Positions 6,465 to 6,731 of a stretch of DNA of 6,731 nucleotides are shown in pieces. The DNA comes from CAYLZW01 sp964388085. GTDB taxonomy: Bacteria > Myxococcota > UBA727 > CAYLZW01. The translations under genes and the position numbers were made by a program. Numbering within the stretch: position 1 is the stretch's first letter; each line of letters opens with the position of its first letter. The notes under the pieces are model-generated. The model ran no database searches. It was not told the origin of the DNA and saw only the letters and a program-made list of their open reading frames with translations. Location of the stretch: NCBI GenBank assembly GCA_964388085.1, contig CAYLZW010000305.1, positions 1 through 6,731 on the forward strand. Reading direction: 5' to 3'.

Positions 6465-6731
6465 TCAATCGAACGGCAGCTCGACGGGCGCCGGCGCCGA
6501 TCTCGCGACCGGTAGCTGGCCCTTCTCGGCGCGCTGCAGCGCCCACTTCACGATGACGCGATAGTCCTCGGCGCCGTTCGAGCCGGCGTCGTACTCGAAG
6601 ATGCTCTTCTTGTGCCGCGGCGCCTCTTTCAGGCGCACGTTGGCGCGGATGGGCGGCAGGCACAGCTCGCCGAAGTGCTCGCGGAGCGCGTCGAGCGCCT
6701 CCTGACAGGCGTTCGTGCGCTGGTCGTAGAA
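6465..6731 (-). CDS. ParA/Soj-family partitioning ATPase, C-terminal part
   Basis: The last 88 codons of a gene whose 5' end is beyond the right edge; it ends at the TGA on the complement of 6465-6467. The sequence matches the C-terminal third of ParA-type Walker ATPases: FYDQRTNACQEALDALREHFG (split here by meaning into a conserved DxRTN turn and following helix), then CLPPIRANVRLKEAP, corresponding to the ParA IPRNVRLxEAP element, then KSIFEYDAGSNGAEDYR, corresponding to the conserved Y-x-P-x-S-x-G-A-x-x-Y helix. A Pro/Ala-rich tail ends in LPFD. The nucleotide-binding motifs lie outside the window and cannot be checked. No parB-like gene is seen on this side, so it may be a ParA paralogue positioning some other cargo rather than the chromosomal ParA. 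It converges on the 895-residue gene with 12 nt between the stop codons and no terminator-like sequence. Confidence 0.88.
   Translation of the reverse strand, partial: FYDQRTNACQEALDALREHFGELCLPPIRANVRLKEAPRHKKSIFEYDAGSNGAEDYRVIVKWALQRAEKGQLPVARSAPAPVELPFD

Noticed and set aside
6322..6663. A 113-codon minus-strand frame at the right end
   Set aside because: It overlaps the ParA-family C-terminus in another frame and gives Arg/Ala/Pro-rich sequence without domains.
1..6731. CRISPR array, tRNA, rRNA, insertion sequence or prophage signals
   Set aside because: No regularly spaced repeats, cloverleaf-like segments, terminal inverted repeats, transposase or phage-like genes were seen, and composition is uniform.

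Overview
The base composition is very GC-rich, codon third positions are strongly G/C, and long antisense open frames are common. Together with a PilZ protein of the type expanded in myxobacteria, this suggests a myxobacterium or close relative (Myxococcota). That assignment is an inference; no rRNA or other taxonomic marker is present. I see no tRNA, rRNA, CRISPR array, transposase or other sign of a mobile element, and composition is even from end to end.

Layout, left to right. (1) Positions 1-327, minus strand: the N-terminal 109 codons of a PilZ-domain protein with both c-di-GMP-binding motifs intact; its 3' end is outside the window. (2) Positions 328-482: a divergent intergenic region, relatively AT-rich near the PilZ start, with an imperfect direct repeat. 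(3) Positions 483-2903, plus strand: an integral membrane protein with about seven N-terminal membrane segments, a gluzincin-type zinc peptidase domain (HELAH plus a downstream Glu) and a helical TPR-like tail. (4) Positions 2970-3632, plus strand: a 220-residue cysteine/histidine-bearing protein of unknown function resembling the DUF6901 family. (5) Positions 3633-3764: an intergenic spacer with two GC-rich inverted repeats, one containing a run of nine C. (6) Positions 3765-6452, plus strand: an 895-residue multidomain protein with a duplicated helical N-terminus, a P/Homo B domain, a helical linker, a region with the His/Cys motifs and alternating strand-helix pattern of clan CD (caspase/gingipain-like) cysteine peptidases, an EF-hand-type loop and an unclassified C-terminus. 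(7) Positions 6465-6731, minus strand: the C-terminal 88 residues of a ParA/Soj-family ATPase, convergent with gene 6.

The three complete genes (3, 4, 6) point the same way and could be partly co-transcribed. They share one reading frame, and in that frame each gap holds no stop other than the amber codon that ends the upstream gene. Two of the three look like peptidases. The most interesting element is the 895-residue protein: a candidate P-domain-bearing, possibly calcium-responsive caspase-like peptidase with no visible signal peptide. No experiment or database search backs that call here. The flanking PilZ and ParA genes look like ordinary regulatory and partitioning-family genes, and nothing in the sequence ties them functionally to the peptidases.
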